From Halieaceae bacterium (GTDB taxonomy: Bacteria; Pseudomonadota; Gammaproteobacteria; Pseudomonadales; Halieaceae), in NCBI GenBank assembly GCA_002683335.1, contig NYTE01000049.1, positions 13,561 through 64,375 on the forward strand: a DNA stretch of 50,815 nt, written 5' to 3'. Below, piece after piece: positions 1 through 10,352 of this stretch. The notes below the pieces were generated by a model, which was not told where the DNA came from, did not search any database, and saw only the letters and a list, made by a program, of their open reading frames with translations. The first letter of the stretch is position 1. Each line of letters starts with the position of its first letter. The translations under genes were made by a program, and so were the position numbers.

Positions 1-657
1 CTGGGCATCGATATTACTCGGGAGCGGATCCCAGTTGTTCCGGCTGCCCACTACACCTGCGGAGGGGTAGTGGTAAATCAGTATGGCGCTACAGACGTAC
101 CCGGATTATACGTAGTCGGAGAATCTGCCTGCACTGGGCTCCATGGCGCTAATCGCATGGCCAGCAATTCACTACTGGAGTGCTTTGTCTACGCGCAATC
201 TGCAGCTGAGCAGATAGCGAAGTCCCTGATCCCGCAAAATACCAGCCCCGTTCCCTGGGATGACAGCCGAGTCAGGGATTCTGACGAGAGAGTGGTCATT
301 CAACACAACTGGCAAGAATTGAGGCGGCTAATGTGGGACTATGTGGGCATCGTCAGAACGACTCGCCGCCTCGAGTACGCGGCTCAACGCATCGCGCTGC
401 TAGAGCGAGAGGTGCGGGGCTACTACGCTCGATTCCAGATCAGTCGCCCCTTACTCGAAATGCGCAATCTAGCCAGGGTTGCTGGATTGATGGTTGAATC
501 TGCACAGGGTCGAAAAGAGAGTCGCGGACTCCATTTTAATTCCGACTACCCCGACACCTCCCCCTTGATATGGGACTCTATTCTAATACCACAGAACTTT
601 GATCGTCACACGGCGCTGGATGGCGCCATAGATCAACTGCCCGAGTACGCTTCGTAA
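1..657 (+). CDS. nadB: L-aspartate oxidase, C-terminal part (5' truncated by window edge)
   Basis: Frame 1 is open from base 1; [30 protein letters not shown] is the conserved FAD-binding region of L-aspartate oxidase. Confidence 0.95.
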   Translation: MGIDITRERIPVVPAAHYTCGGVVVNQYGATDVPGLYVVGESACTGLHGANRMASNSLLECFVYAQSAAEQIAKSLIPQNTSPVPWDDSRVRDSDERVVIQHNWQELRRLMWDYVGIVRTTRRLEYAAQRIALLEREVRGYYARFQISRPLLEMRNLARVAGLMVESAQGRKESRGLHFNSDYPDTSPLIWDSILIPQNFDRHTALDGAIDQLPEYAS

Positions 658-661
658 CGAG

Positions 662-919
662 TCAAGCGTTGATCTGGTGAAAAACCCTTATAGCGTCGAC
701 AATCGGGAAAAAGCGGGTTTCCTTCAACCTAGCGCGCCCCATGATCCATTCCAAAAGGTCCTGATCACCCTCGTACAACAATTCGCGATAGAGGCTACGT
801 AACGGCGCCTCCAACTCAACAAATCGGTCCTCAACAAACGGCGATAGCAACAGATCCAGCTCGAGAAGACCCCGACGGCTTGCCCACTTCGCTCTGTTCC
901 ACTCCTCTCGCTGATCCAT
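662..919 (-). CDS. sdhE: FAD assembly factor SdhE (succinate dehydrogenase flavinylation)
   Basis: 85 aa with the family pattern (RGLLELDLLL... ) and size; beside nadB. Confidence 0.85.
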   Translation of the reverse strand: MDQREEWNRAKWASRRGLLELDLLLSPFVEDRFVELEAPLRSLYRELLYEGDQDLLEWIMGRARLKETRFFPIVDAIRVFHQINA

Positions 920-973
920 ATTGTCGATCTAAACTCGCCCACTAATCTTGTAGTATAGGGCTTCACACAACAG

Positions 974-1891
974 GTGCAGAAAAAAGTGGCAACTTCCTCC
1001 CCCCCTCTTCCCGATCCATGCGACACGCCAAATGAGTGTATCTTGCAACTAAACGGACCTGACGCTAGGCAGTTTCTACAGGGCCAAACCACTGCTGACT
1101 TCCAGAAAGCCCCCGTCGGTGCGACGGTGCACACGGCATTTTGCAATCCAAAGGGAAGAGTCCTTGCCGATGCGCTCGCTGTCATCATCGCCGACGATAC
1201 TGTTTTGCTAAGAGGACGAAAGCCCGTCATGGAGGCCTTGTCGGCCCACCTCACACCCTTCCTTGCATTCTCAAAATCCGCACTGACAACAATGCAATGG
1301 GCGGTGGTCGGGAGCGGACCTCCATCAGGCTTGCAAACTGAACCCGTTAGCGCTCAATTAATCGAAGAAAATGATGCCGTCACCGCGGTTGTCATCAACC
1401 GAGGTAAGGGATTCATTGAATACTGGCAGGAAGACACATCGGTGATCCAGCCTGACCCAGAACACATCGTTCCCCTCGCCCGTGTTGATTATGAGACAGC
1501 GCGAGCGCGAGTAGAGTCATCTACTATTGGGGCCTATTTGCCACAGGATCTCAATTACGACCTTAATGAGACGGTAAATTTTACTAAGGGCTGTTACACC
1601 GGCCAGGAGATTGTCGCGCGCCTCCACTATCGTGGGACACCCAAGCGTCGCCTCTACCGCGCCATAATCGCCAATACTTCAGAAACGTCAGCTCCAGGAG
1701 ACGGCATTACCAACGCTGAAGGGCAGCGAGTCGGCAGTATCGTCAATACGCTTCCCGTAGAAGAACAACTTGGCGTGCTTATCGAGGTCATGCCGGATAG
1801 CACACATGGCCCCTTGCTCACCCGCGAGCAGGGCCTGGCCCTCTCATCGCTGGAAGCTTGTCATCCGGTTGCTGACCAATCGATGGGCTGA
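974..1891 (+). CDS. ygfZ: YgfZ/GcvT-like folate-binding protein
   Basis: Contains KGCYTGQEIVARLHYRGTPKRRLY, the YgfZ signature; GTG start. Confidence 0.92.
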   Translation: MQKKVATSSPPLPDPCDTPNECILQLNGPDARQFLQGQTTADFQKAPVGATVHTAFCNPKGRVLADALAVIIADDTVLLRGRKPVMEALSAHLTPFLAFSKSALTTMQWAVVGSGPPSGLQTEPVSAQLIEENDAVTAVVINRGKGFIEYWQEDTSVIQPDPEHIVPLARVDYETARARVESSTIGAYLPQDLNYDLNETVNFTKGCYTGQEIVARLHYRGTPKRRLYRAIIANTSETSAPGDGITNAEGQRVGSIVNTLPVEEQLGVLIEVMPDSTHGPLLTREQGLALSSLEACHPVADQSMG

Positions 1892-2562
1892 CACCCTTTT
1901 GACAGTAAAAATCGATTTGCCTGGCTGAAATGTTTGCAGCCAAAAAAACCCCTATGTGCCGACAGCGGCGACGGATGAGGTGCAGACAGCACGCAATGTT
2001 TTCGTCGGTCGATCACCGCCCCTTTTGCCTGAGCCTGTTTCCCCCATAGCAAAAACACGACGGGCCGATCGCCACTGTTGATTACTGATATGACCTTGTC
2101 GGTAAAGGCTTCCCAGCCCCTTCCCTGATGGGACCCAGGAGAACCATGCTCGACAGACAGTACGCTATTGAGCAACAGTACACCCTGCTCCGCCCACCCG
2201 ATGAGTTCACCATGGGTTGGAGGAGCGATCGAGAGATCGGCTTGCAATTCGGCAAAAATATTTCGCAGTGACGGCGGTATGGCCTGCCCCCTTCTTACTG
2301 AGAAACTTAGCCCATTTGCTTGATGAGCACCGTGATAAGGGTCTTGCCCGATCAAAACAACACGGACCTGCGACGGAGGTGTAGCGTCAAGCGCTGCAAA
2401 GAATTCTCTGCCGGGCGGGTAAATCGCCTTACCCGCACTCTTTTCAACTGTGAGGAAAAGCTTCAGATCGGCCATGTAAGAGCTCGCGAACTCGGTCTTC
2501 AACAGCGAGAGCCACTCCCCACACGGTCGAATACCCTCAAGCCCCTCAACATGATGGGTCAT
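1861..2562 (-). CDS. ung: Uracil-DNA glycosylase (family 1)
   Basis: VVLIGQDPYHGAHQANGLSFSV and HPSPLSAHRGFFGCKHFSQAN motifs. The ORF extends to 2634, but MTHHVEGL at 2562 is the likelier start. Confidence 0.95.
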   Translation of the reverse strand: MTHHVEGLEGIRPCGEWLSLLKTEFASSYMADLKLFLTVEKSAGKAIYPPGREFFAALDATPPSQVRVVLIGQDPYHGAHQANGLSFSVRRGQAIPPSLRNIFAELQADLSIAPPTHGELIGWAEQGVLLLNSVLSVEHGSPGSHQGRGWEAFTDKVISVINSGDRPVVFLLWGKQAQAKGAVIDRRKHCVLSAPHPSPLSAHRGFFGCKHFSQANRFLLSKGCQPIDWSATG

Positions 2563-3458
2563 GGACCCACGCCCCTGCTGCGTCGTCGCATCTGCACAAG
2601 ACCTCCGCCAGAAACCAACAACACCCCCAACCATACAAACGAAAACGACACCATGGTGACAACATCGATCGTTTCACCAAGTACCGTTTGGGCAACCAGC
2701 AGCTGCAGAGAGGGTCCCAGATATGAAGTGTAACCAACCACGCTTAAAGGCAGCAGCCGCGCAGCAGCAATATAGGTCAGCAACGGCGCCGTAGTGTATA
2801 CCCCTGCCAGCAAAAGGAATGTATCGACCCGCCAACCGTGAATCCCCACCCCCCCACCGGCGGTTATCCATAACCAGACCAATGCAAAAGGAGACATGCA
2901 CACAGTCTCAATAAATAAACCCTGAATCGTGTCTGCGGCGATTTTTTTTCTAATGACTCCGTACAGTGCAAAGCTAGTGGACACAACGAGACTAATCCAA
3001 GGCAACGCGCCGTATGAAAATAACTGTATTGCCACAGCAAAAATGGCTAGCGCGATCGCGAGGCGTTGGGTGGTACCCAGAGTTTCATGGAAGACCAGTC
3101 TACCCACGGCGATTGTGAGCAATGGCAACATGAAATATCCAAGACTTGCCTCAGTGGCGCGACCCACCGTCACCGCATAAACAAAGACCCCCCAATTCAT
3201 ACTCAGCAAAGCGGCTGCCAGCAGACTCCAAAAAAAGGTGCTAGGCACCCTCACAAGAGCCCAGGTTGAGCGCAGTCGGCCAGTCAATATTACAATGATC
3301 AAAGCGATTGGCAGGCTCCAAATCGCTCTGTGTGCCACTACGTCAATGGCATCAACGGGCTTGGTCTCAATCCAGAACAGGGCCGCAAGACCCCAAATAA
3401 TATTGGCAACAATCGCCAGCGAGAGTCCATAACGGAGCTGCTGTGCCGAATACTCCAC
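2559..3458 (-). CDS. rarD: EamA/RarD family permease
   Basis: 299 aa, about 10 hydrophobic segments, N-terminal LSLAIVANIIWGLAALFWIETKPVDAIDVVAHRAIWS typical of RarD. Confidence 0.8.
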   Translation of the reverse strand: MEYSAQQLRYGLSLAIVANIIWGLAALFWIETKPVDAIDVVAHRAIWSLPIALIIVILTGRLRSTWALVRVPSTFFWSLLAAALLSMNWGVFVYAVTVGRATEASLGYFMLPLLTIAVGRLVFHETLGTTQRLAIALAIFAVAIQLFSYGALPWISLVVSTSFALYGVIRKKIAADTIQGLFIETVCMSPFALVWLWITAGGGVGIHGWRVDTFLLLAGVYTTAPLLTYIAAARLLPLSVVGYTSYLGPSLQLLVAQTVLGETIDVVTMVSFSFVWLGVLLVSGGGLVQMRRRSRGVGP

Positions 3459-3589
3459 TCACCCTCCTCCCGTTTAGCCCAACTTTGTCGCACTCGATAC
3501 ATCACGACGGGCGCAGCATACATCAGCTACATTTCGCGTTATCCCATCCTTAGTACACCTTTTCAACGGCAAAGAACCACAGTAGCCTC

Positions 3590-4354
3590 GTGCAAAATTT
3601 GCATCGGCAACCCATTCTGGAATCCATGTCCTTTTTCAACACGCGCCCTATTGCGGCAATGTCTCTTGCGGTGTACTGGCTACTCTTCGCTACAATCATT
3701 TCACGAGCCGATAACCGCCAGCTGACAACGCAGGCGGACGCCGCCTGGGAGGGCGCAATTGTCAAAATAGAGGTGCCAATCGTTCGTAGCGTCAAAGGTT
3801 ATCCACGCCATTTTCTAGAGCGATGTAGCGCTACAATCATTTCACCCGGACCGCGTCCTGTGCTCATCAGCGCATGGCACTGCTTTGAAGGATATGACGC
3901 TATGGCTTCTCCAGCACAAACATTAACCAAAGATGGCCCTGTCTCCCTCGAGCTTCTGGCATCGGGAGGATCAATGCAAAACGACTGGGCCTTGCTTACC
4001 AGTAAGGCCGATTGGATACCCACTGCCTGGATTCCTATCGCGCGCGATAGAGCAGAGAAGGGAGCCCGCGTCAGCGCGGCCGGTTTCAGCCGGCCACCTG
4101 CGAGCGGCTCTACAGACTTGGAGAGCCCGCTGGATCGTGCCTTGGTTATTGACTCAGACTGCCGTGTGGCAGAAGCCAGCTCACCGCCCATCGCGTCAAG
4201 CTGCGTCATTCAACAAGGTGCTTCTGGCGGGGCTATATTAGGGAGAACTCAGAGCGGCAGCCTTCGCGTTTACGGGGTTATTTCTGCCGGTGATAGCAAA
4301 AGTGTGAGCTATTTTTATCCGGCGGACTTGCTGTTGTCACGAATCCGGCCCTGA
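3590..4354 (+). CDS. Trypsin-like serine protease, probably exported
   Basis: Candidate triad: AWHC (His), NDWALL (Asp), QGASGGAIL (Ser); hydrophobic N-terminus. Confidence 0.7.
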   Translation: MQNLHRQPILESMSFFNTRPIAAMSLAVYWLLFATIISRADNRQLTTQADAAWEGAIVKIEVPIVRSVKGYPRHFLERCSATIISPGPRPVLISAWHCFEGYDAMASPAQTLTKDGPVSLELLASGGSMQNDWALLTSKADWIPTAWIPIARDRAEKGARVSAAGFSRPPASGSTDLESPLDRALVIDSDCRVAEASSPPIASSCVIQQGASGGAILGRTQSGSLRVYGVISAGDSKSVSYFYPADLLLSRIRP

Positions 4355-5313
4355 CTAGGGCGCTCACGTTGCTGCCGCGCCGGTGGCGGCCCACCAATGT
4401 GGCGTTGGCCTCGACTTGCCGCGAGGTCTACCTGTTTTTGTCGCTCTAATAAGCGCGCCTTCCTATCATCCGTCAACTGCTCATAGCAGTGCGGACAAGA
4501 GACGCCCTTTTGGTAATGCACAGATGATTTCTCCCGCTCGGTAATGGGGTGCCTACAGGCATAGCACTGATCAAAGCTGCCTTTTGCTAACCGATGATTA
4601 ACTGCCACGCGAGAATCAAACACAAAACACTCACCCTGCCAACGTGATTCCGACTCGGGGATCTCCTCCAGATACTTGAGAATGCCTCCCTTTAGATGCC
4701 ACACCTCACCAAATCCCTCCGAAACCAGCAAAGAAGTGGATTTCTCACAGCGGATTCCTCCCGTGCAGAACATGGCTATTTTTTTGTGTTCGTCCGAACG
4801 TAAGTTATCCCGCACCCACTGCGGAAAATCGCGAAAATTTTTGGTGCCCGGGTTCACGGCGCCCCTGAAACTCCCGATTGCCGCTTCGTAGTCGTTACGG
4901 GTATCAATCAACAGGCATTCGGGATCATCAACGAGCGCATTCCACTGGCTTGGATTGGCATAGTGGCCAACGCAAACACTGGGGTCGATATCGTCGACCC
5001 CCATCGTCACGATCTCTCGCTTTAGCTTCACTTTCATTCGATGGAATGGATCCGCGTTATGGAATGACTCTTTCCAGTCGAGCCCCTCGAACCGAGGATC
5101 TGTCAGTAACCAGTCAATAACACGCTGGATACCCAGACGCGTACCTGCGATGGTGCCGTTAATACCCTCACGGGCGAGTAGCAAAGTGCCTTTGAGGCCG
5201 GCCTGCTGGCACACACCCAGCAAGGGCGCTTTCAATTGCTCGAAATCCTCGAGCGAAACAAAGCGGTATAGCGCCACAACAAGGCGATCTTCCGGCTTGC
5301 CGCCCACCGTCAT
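4315..5313 (-). CDS. trhO: tRNA uridine(34) hydroxylase / rhodanese-like protein (YceA family)
   Basis: [35 protein letters not shown] and [13 protein letters not shown] rhodanese loop. Likely start [10 protein letters not shown] at 5313. Confidence 0.9.
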   Translation of the reverse strand: MTVGGKPEDRLVVALYRFVSLEDFEQLKAPLLGVCQQAGLKGTLLLAREGINGTIAGTRLGIQRVIDWLLTDPRFEGLDWKESFHNADPFHRMKVKLKREIVTMGVDDIDPSVCVGHYANPSQWNALVDDPECLLIDTRNDYEAAIGSFRGAVNPGTKNFRDFPQWVRDNLRSDEHKKIAMFCTGGIRCEKSTSLLVSEGFGEVWHLKGGILKYLEEIPESESRWQGECFVFDSRVAVNHRLAKGSFDQCYACRHPITEREKSSVHYQKGVSCPHCYEQLTDDRKARLLERQKQVDLAASRGQRHIGGPPPARQQRERPSQGRIRDNSKSAG

Positions 5314-5621
5314 TTCCCCGTACCGCCCCTGCAATCGGGGGAGGCTGGCGCGCCATCTGATACGGCCCACTCTTCCGCAGTGTAAGTGTGCAGCGCCAAC
5401 GCATGGACCGGCCCCGCTAACCATGAGGCCAACGTGCCATAAACCGCTTGATGACGCTTCACACTTCTTGCACCCACGAAACGTTGGCTGACCAAGGTCA
5501 CTTTGAAATGGCTCTCCGATCCGGGCGGAACATTGTGGCGATGGCTCTCATTCTCCACGCTGAGAAAAGAGGGCTCGAATGACGAGGTTAGCGCTTCGGT
5601 GATTTCTTCTTGGATCGTCAT
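5310..5621 (-). CDS. BolA family protein
   Basis: 103 aa; [30 protein letters not shown] is the BolA core. Confidence 0.88.
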   Translation of the reverse strand: MTIQEEITEALTSSFEPSFLSVENESHRHNVPPGSESHFKVTLVSQRFVGARSVKRHQAVYGTLASWLAGPVHALALHTYTAEEWAVSDGAPASPDCRGGTGK

Positions 5622-5690
5622 GAGTCTAATCTGGCACTATGTCATGTTAGTTTACGATGAATCTTCCAAAACATGTGCCCAAAGATTCCC

Positions 5691-6149
5691 ATGCACCCAG
5701 TCTCAGACAATCTGATTAAAAACACAGCACCACCACTATGGCGCCACGTATTCGCCATGGTCTACGACAGCTTGCTGATAATACCTTTATTCATGGCCGC
5801 CACAGCACTGTGGGTTTCTATTTGGGGGCCCACTGAAAATGCGCGGATCCAAGCTGTACCGCCGGCCCTGCAATGGTTGTCGTGGAGCATCATCCTGCTG
5901 TTGTTTTTCGGACTATTCTGGCGAAGGGGCGGACAGACACTGGGCATGCAAGCCTGGCGAATAAAGCTGATCTCCGAGCATGGGGGTCAACCTACGTGGC
6001 GACAGGTGTTGCTGCGCATAGTGGGAGCGTCTCTCTCTGTGCTCGCCTTGGGCGGCGGATTTCTCTGGAGGTTCGTACCGCCAGAGTATCGATACTGGCA
6101 TGACGCGCTATCGAGCACCCGGTTAGTGCTGGTCCCGAAGCCGCAGTGA
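5691..6149 (+). CDS. RDD family membrane protein
   Basis: WRHVFAMVYDSLLIIPLF, RRGGQTLGMQAWRIKLI, RYWHDALSSTRLVLV. The start could instead be 5673. Confidence 0.85.
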   Translation: MHPVSDNLIKNTAPPLWRHVFAMVYDSLLIIPLFMAATALWVSIWGPTENARIQAVPPALQWLSWSIILLLFFGLFWRRGGQTLGMQAWRIKLISEHGGQPTWRQVLLRIVGASLSVLALGGGFLWRFVPPEYRYWHDALSSTRLVLVPKPQ

Positions 6150-6158
6150 GACCCCTCG

Positions 6159-7220
6159 TTAAGCACGCCGCCAGAGTAACCACATTCCACCCAACCAGCA
6201 TGCTGCAATAGGTGACAGCGCGGCCAGAAACGGGTCGTAACCAAAAATCAGACTGGCGGGACCAAAAAAATCCTGGCTAATTCTAAAGGCCACTCCCACA
6301 ATAATTCCGACGAAAACGCGTGCCGCCATGGTCCCTTCCCGCAGTGGGCCAAAAATAAAGGACATTGCCACTAAAACCAGAGCAAGCGTGGCCAAGGGTT
6401 GTAAGACTTTCCGCCAAAACGCCAGCTCAATATCGACAAATACCATACCCTGTCTCTGCAGGTATCGCGCATACGGCCACAGCTGCAATATCGGCAGTGT
6501 CTCGGGCTCAACCACATCGAGGGTCAGTAGTTGAGGTGTAATCGCCGTATCCCATCGCCACAGCGTATCCCGCTGAATTGCTGTACCCCCCTCTTGAACG
6601 TGCGTGGAGCGCACTTGTTCCAGCATCCAGTGATCTCCCGCATGGGTGCCTCGTTCGGCAACCAAAGACCTTACCAACCGATACTCCTCATCAAAGGTTA
6701 ATAACGTCACTCCATAGGCAATGCCACCTCGCTGAACGGCGTCAACATGAATAAACGTATTCCCATCGCGGTTCCACGCTCCAAATCGACCCGCTACCGC
6801 GGATTCTGAGCGCTGCGCCAGAGCGCGATGACTCATCGCCAACTGCTCGGAGTGAGGTGCGACGAACTCCCCCACGGCGAACCCGAACATCGCCATTACC
6901 AAGGCAGGTTTCAAAACCATAAATGCAATCCCGGCAAGTGAAACACCGGACGCTCGGACTATCACTAGCTCACTCGACGCGGCGAGACGCCCGAGAGCGA
7001 CAAGCGCACCAATCAATGCGGCAAACGGAATGAACTCGTGAATTCTACGAGGAACCGTATAACCGACGTAAACCAATACATCAGCGAATTGGTAGCCATT
7101 GCCAATATCATCGGATTCATCAATGATCGAAATCAGCGAATCCAGCCCCGTCAGCAGCAACAGGACTGCCAGCGTTGCCACCAACACCGCACGACCAATG
7201 TAATAATCAAATTTGCGCAT
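6159..7220 (-). CDS. lptG: LPS export ABC transporter permease LptG
   Basis: YjgP/YjgQ family protein paired with lptF, next to divergent pepA. Confidence 0.93.
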   Translation of the reverse strand: MRKFDYYIGRAVLVATLAVLLLLTGLDSLISIIDESDDIGNGYQFADVLVYVGYTVPRRIHEFIPFAALIGALVALGRLAASSELVIVRASGVSLAGIAFMVLKPALVMAMFGFAVGEFVAPHSEQLAMSHRALAQRSESAVAGRFGAWNRDGNTFIHVDAVQRGGIAYGVTLLTFDEEYRLVRSLVAERGTHAGDHWMLEQVRSTHVQEGGTAIQRDTLWRWDTAITPQLLTLDVVEPETLPILQLWPYARYLQRQGMVFVDIELAFWRKVLQPLATLALVLVAMSFIFGPLREGTMAARVFVGIIVGVAFRISQDFFGPASLIFGYDPFLAALSPIAACWLGGMWLLWRRA

Positions 7221-8295
7221 ATGCCGGCTTAATCAAGTTTCTCAAACGCTCTGCATTCAACAGCAGCGCAGCCAAAACGCCCATTGCACAGTGCACTGCT
7301 ATCAAGAGCTCCGGCCCAGTGCCCGATTCAATCACCGCGCGACCCTGCGTCAGGCCTAAAAAATAGATCAATAACACCAGCATCGCGGGCCCAATCTTGG
7401 CGTAACGCCCCTTGCGAGCGTCGGTTCTGCTCAGCGCTAACGCAATTAACGCAGCTCCCGGCACCATAAGCGGTAACGAGAGACGCCACCAAAGCGCCCC
7501 GCGCAACTTGGGATCATCGCTGGTCAACAGTGCAGCGGTCGACACCGCCTCGACCTTTCCAGATCGTCGCAGACTATTTCTCGATTCTGGAATGAGTTCA
7601 CCGTAAAGTCCAAACGTGACCTCCTCTAGCTCCCGTTTTCCCGCCGAACCCCGATAACGGCTTCCGCCCCGTAATTCGAGATAACGCCGCCCCGACTGTT
7701 CGTCGATAACAATCTCGCCCTCCCGCGCAAACGTCGCCACATGAGCACCATCCTTCTCGCTCCGCTCGAATACAAAAATATTGTGCATCAAGCCGCTTTC
7801 ATCGATACGCTCTGCATAGGTAACGTAACTACCGCGTCGTTGTTTTCTGAACCGCCCCTCGTTAAGCATGTGCAGACCCTCTGCAGAGCGCGGATTATCT
7901 AACAGCACTTGCGCTCTCGCAGAACCCTCAGGAGCGATGTACAGCGCCAACACAGCTACTGCCAACATCACAAATAATGCCGGCACCATGACATAGACTG
8001 CTAGCCTGCCTGGGCCGACTCCACACGCTTTCAGCACAACCATTTCACTATCTGCATACAAACGACCGAAACTGAGCAAAATGCCAATAAAAAGACCAAG
8101 GGGAAGAATCATTTCCAGAAAGCCAGGCAACTTGAACAGCATGATAGGCAGTAAAACGTCGCCGGTAAGCGAACCCACGGCAGCCTCAGCTAGATAGCGA
8201 ATGAACCGGCCCGCAAATACCACCAAAAAAAGGACAAAACTCACCGCTAGAGTGTGAGTGAGAATATCTCGTGTTAAATAACGGAGGATGCGCAT
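7207..8295 (-). CDS. lptF: LPS export ABC transporter permease LptF
   Basis: YjgP/YjgQ family (MRILRYLTRDILTHTLAVSFVLFLVVFAGRFIRYLAEAA); overlaps lptG by 14 bp. Confidence 0.93.
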   Translation of the reverse strand: MRILRYLTRDILTHTLAVSFVLFLVVFAGRFIRYLAEAAVGSLTGDVLLPIMLFKLPGFLEMILPLGLFIGILLSFGRLYADSEMVVLKACGVGPGRLAVYVMVPALFVMLAVAVLALYIAPEGSARAQVLLDNPRSAEGLHMLNEGRFRKQRRGSYVTYAERIDESGLMHNIFVFERSEKDGAHVATFAREGEIVIDEQSGRRYLELRGGSRYRGSAGKRELEEVTFGLYGELIPESRNSLRRSGKVEAVSTAALLTSDDPKLRGALWWRLSLPLMVPGAALIALALSRTDARKGRYAKIGPAMLVLLIYFLGLTQGRAVIESGTGPELLIAVHCAMGVLAALLLNAERLRNLIKPAYAQI

Positions 8296-8403
8296 GCGAC
8301 CAACCCACTCGCTTCGGTTCCTAACAGGGTTATTTCGTTAACCCGCCGGTCATCATACACTAGCACCCTGTCACTCCGACCTTTAATGCCACTAGGAACG
8401 CTC

Positions 8404-9903
8404 ATGTCAGTATTGAACATTACCGCTAAGGTAGCAGCCCCACTTGATCAGATAAAAACTCAGGCGCTAGTCGTACTCATGCCTGAACGCAAGTCGCTAG
8501 GAACCCGCTTAAAAGAACTCGACAAATATTTGGGCGGCACGCTATCTCGGACGATAACCAACGGGGACTTCCTCTCATCAATCGGCTCGACCTGCTGGCT
8601 ACCGGGGACACAAGGGATACATCGCGTACTGCTAGTGGGGTGCGGCAGTATGAATCAACGCACCGTTGTCTCAGACAAGAAAATAGCCGAAGCCCTTGCG
8701 CGCACACTAGTCAGCAGTAACGCAAAAGACGCCATTGTCTGGACTGATGGGGTGTCGCCAAAAGCAGCGCAGCCTGAGCGACTGCTGGAGCAAATTGCGC
8801 TGCATCTTACCCTTTCGCATTACCAATATAGTCAAACCCTGAATCATCGAAAGAAGTCTGCTCGCACGCTTCGGCGCGTCTCGCTCACACCAGCCAACCT
8901 CTGCACGCCGGCAACGGCTAAACGCGCGCTTGATGCTGGGTCCGCCACCGGTCGCGGGGCGAATCTCACCAGGGAATTGGTCAATCTACCCGGTAATATC
9001 TGCACCCCCCGTTATCTAGCGGGGGAAGCGCGTAAGCTGGCCAAGCAACATGCAAGCCTGTCTGTGTCTGTTTTAGACGAACGTAAGATGGCTGATCTCG
9101 GCATGCACTCACTGCTATCAGTAGGAAATGGTTCGGAGCAACCCTCTCGATTAATTACCTTCAAGTACCAGGGAGCACCAGCAAAAACTCGCCCCTACTG
9201 CCTTGTTGGCAAAGGCATCACGTTTGATACCGGCGGCATCAGTCTCAAGCCTGGTGCAAAAATGGATGAAATGAAATTCGATATGGGCGGCGCAGCGTCT
9301 GTTTTCGGCGCGATACATGCTGCGGCCCTGCTGAAACTTCCCATCAATATCGTAGGGGTTGTTGCAGCAGCCGAAAACATGCCTAGCGGCAGAGCGACCA
9401 AACCCGGCGATGTGATCACCAGTCTATCCGGCAAGACCATTGAGATTTTGAATACCGACGCCGAAGGGCGCTTAGTACTGTGCGACGCGCTCACCTATGT
9501 GTCGAGATTTTCCCCCGAGGAGGTGATCGATATCGCTACGCTCACAGGAGCGATTATCGTGGCGCTGGGCCATGAGGCCACTGGGATTTTCTCCAACGAT
9601 GATCATCTCGCAGATAGCTTACTGGCAGCAGGCAGTCGGGCCCATGACCGCGGCTGGCGATTCCCTATCTGGGAGGAATATCACCGGCAGTTAGAGAGCC
9701 CTTTTGCAGACCTCGCCAACATCGGCACAGGTGGAGCCGGCAGCATCACAGCCGCCTGTTTTCTCGCTGAATTCGCCGAGGACTATAAGTGGGCACACCT
9801 CGATATTGCAGGAACCGCTTTCAGAAGCTCGCCCAAGGGCGCCACCGGCCGCCCCGTCCCCATGCTCGTGGACTACCTTAGAGAGCGTGCGGGACGGCGA
9901 TGA
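8404..9903 (+). CDS. pepA: Leucyl aminopeptidase (M17)
   Basis: GKGITFDTGGISLKPG and NTDAEGRLVLCDALTY signatures; AGGA-like RBS before ATG 8404. Confidence 0.96.
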   Translation: MSVLNITAKVAAPLDQIKTQALVVLMPERKSLGTRLKELDKYLGGTLSRTITNGDFLSSIGSTCWLPGTQGIHRVLLVGCGSMNQRTVVSDKKIAEALARTLVSSNAKDAIVWTDGVSPKAAQPERLLEQIALHLTLSHYQYSQTLNHRKKSARTLRRVSLTPANLCTPATAKRALDAGSATGRGANLTRELVNLPGNICTPRYLAGEARKLAKQHASLSVSVLDERKMADLGMHSLLSVGNGSEQPSRLITFKYQGAPAKTRPYCLVGKGITFDTGGISLKPGAKMDEMKFDMGGAASVFGAIHAAALLKLPINIVGVVAAAENMPSGRATKPGDVITSLSGKTIEILNTDAEGRLVLCDALTYVSRFSPEEVIDIATLTGAIIVALGHEATGIFSNDDHLADSLLAAGSRAHDRGWRFPIWEEYHRQLESPFADLANIGTGGAGSITAACFLAEFAEDYKWAHLDIAGTAFRSSPKGATGRPVPMLVDYLRERAGRR

Positions 9904-10328
9904 CAAAAATCGATTTCTATGTCCTCCCCGAGGACGGCAGCTTACCGACTGCGGTCGCCATTGGACGATTGGCGGAAAAAGCGAGCGCGCGCGGGCATCA
10001 GGTATTCATTCAGACCAAGGACGCGCAGGAGGCACTTGAGCTAGACGAGGCACTGTGGGCTTTCCGGCCGTCGAGTTTTGTTCCTCACTCGCTCGCGACC
10101 GAGCGTGGCCCGGAGCGAGTCATCATTGGACACGAAGACCCACCAATGGAATGCGATGACGTACTGATCAACTTGACCCATTCGGTTCTCGGTCACTTCT
10201 CTCGCTTCGAACGCATGGCCGAAATTGTCACTCATGATGCTATTGCTATTGAGGCATCCAGAGAGGCCTGGCGATTTTATCGTGACCGAGGCTACCCACT
10301 TGCAAAGCACGAACTCAGTGCATCTTAA
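9900..10328 (+). CDS. holC: DNA polymerase III chi subunit
   Basis: MTKIDFYVLPEDG..., LWAFRPSSFVPHSL; between pepA and valS as in many gammaproteobacteria. Confidence 0.92.
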   Translation: MTKIDFYVLPEDGSLPTAVAIGRLAEKASARGHQVFIQTKDAQEALELDEALWAFRPSSFVPHSLATERGPERVIIGHEDPPMECDDVLINLTHSVLGHFSRFERMAEIVTHDAIAIEASREAWRFYRDRGYPLAKHELSAS

Positions 10329-10352
10329 ATCGGCAGTAAGGCTGTTTAAACT

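Noticed and set aside
724-1254. 176-aa minus-strand ORF across sdhE and ygfZ
   Set aside because: Overlaps two well-supported genes, Cys-rich and low-complexity translation, no motifs.
3799-4209. 136-aa minus-strand ORF inside the serine protease gene
   Set aside because: The protease on the opposite strand has a credible catalytic triad; this ORF has no motif.
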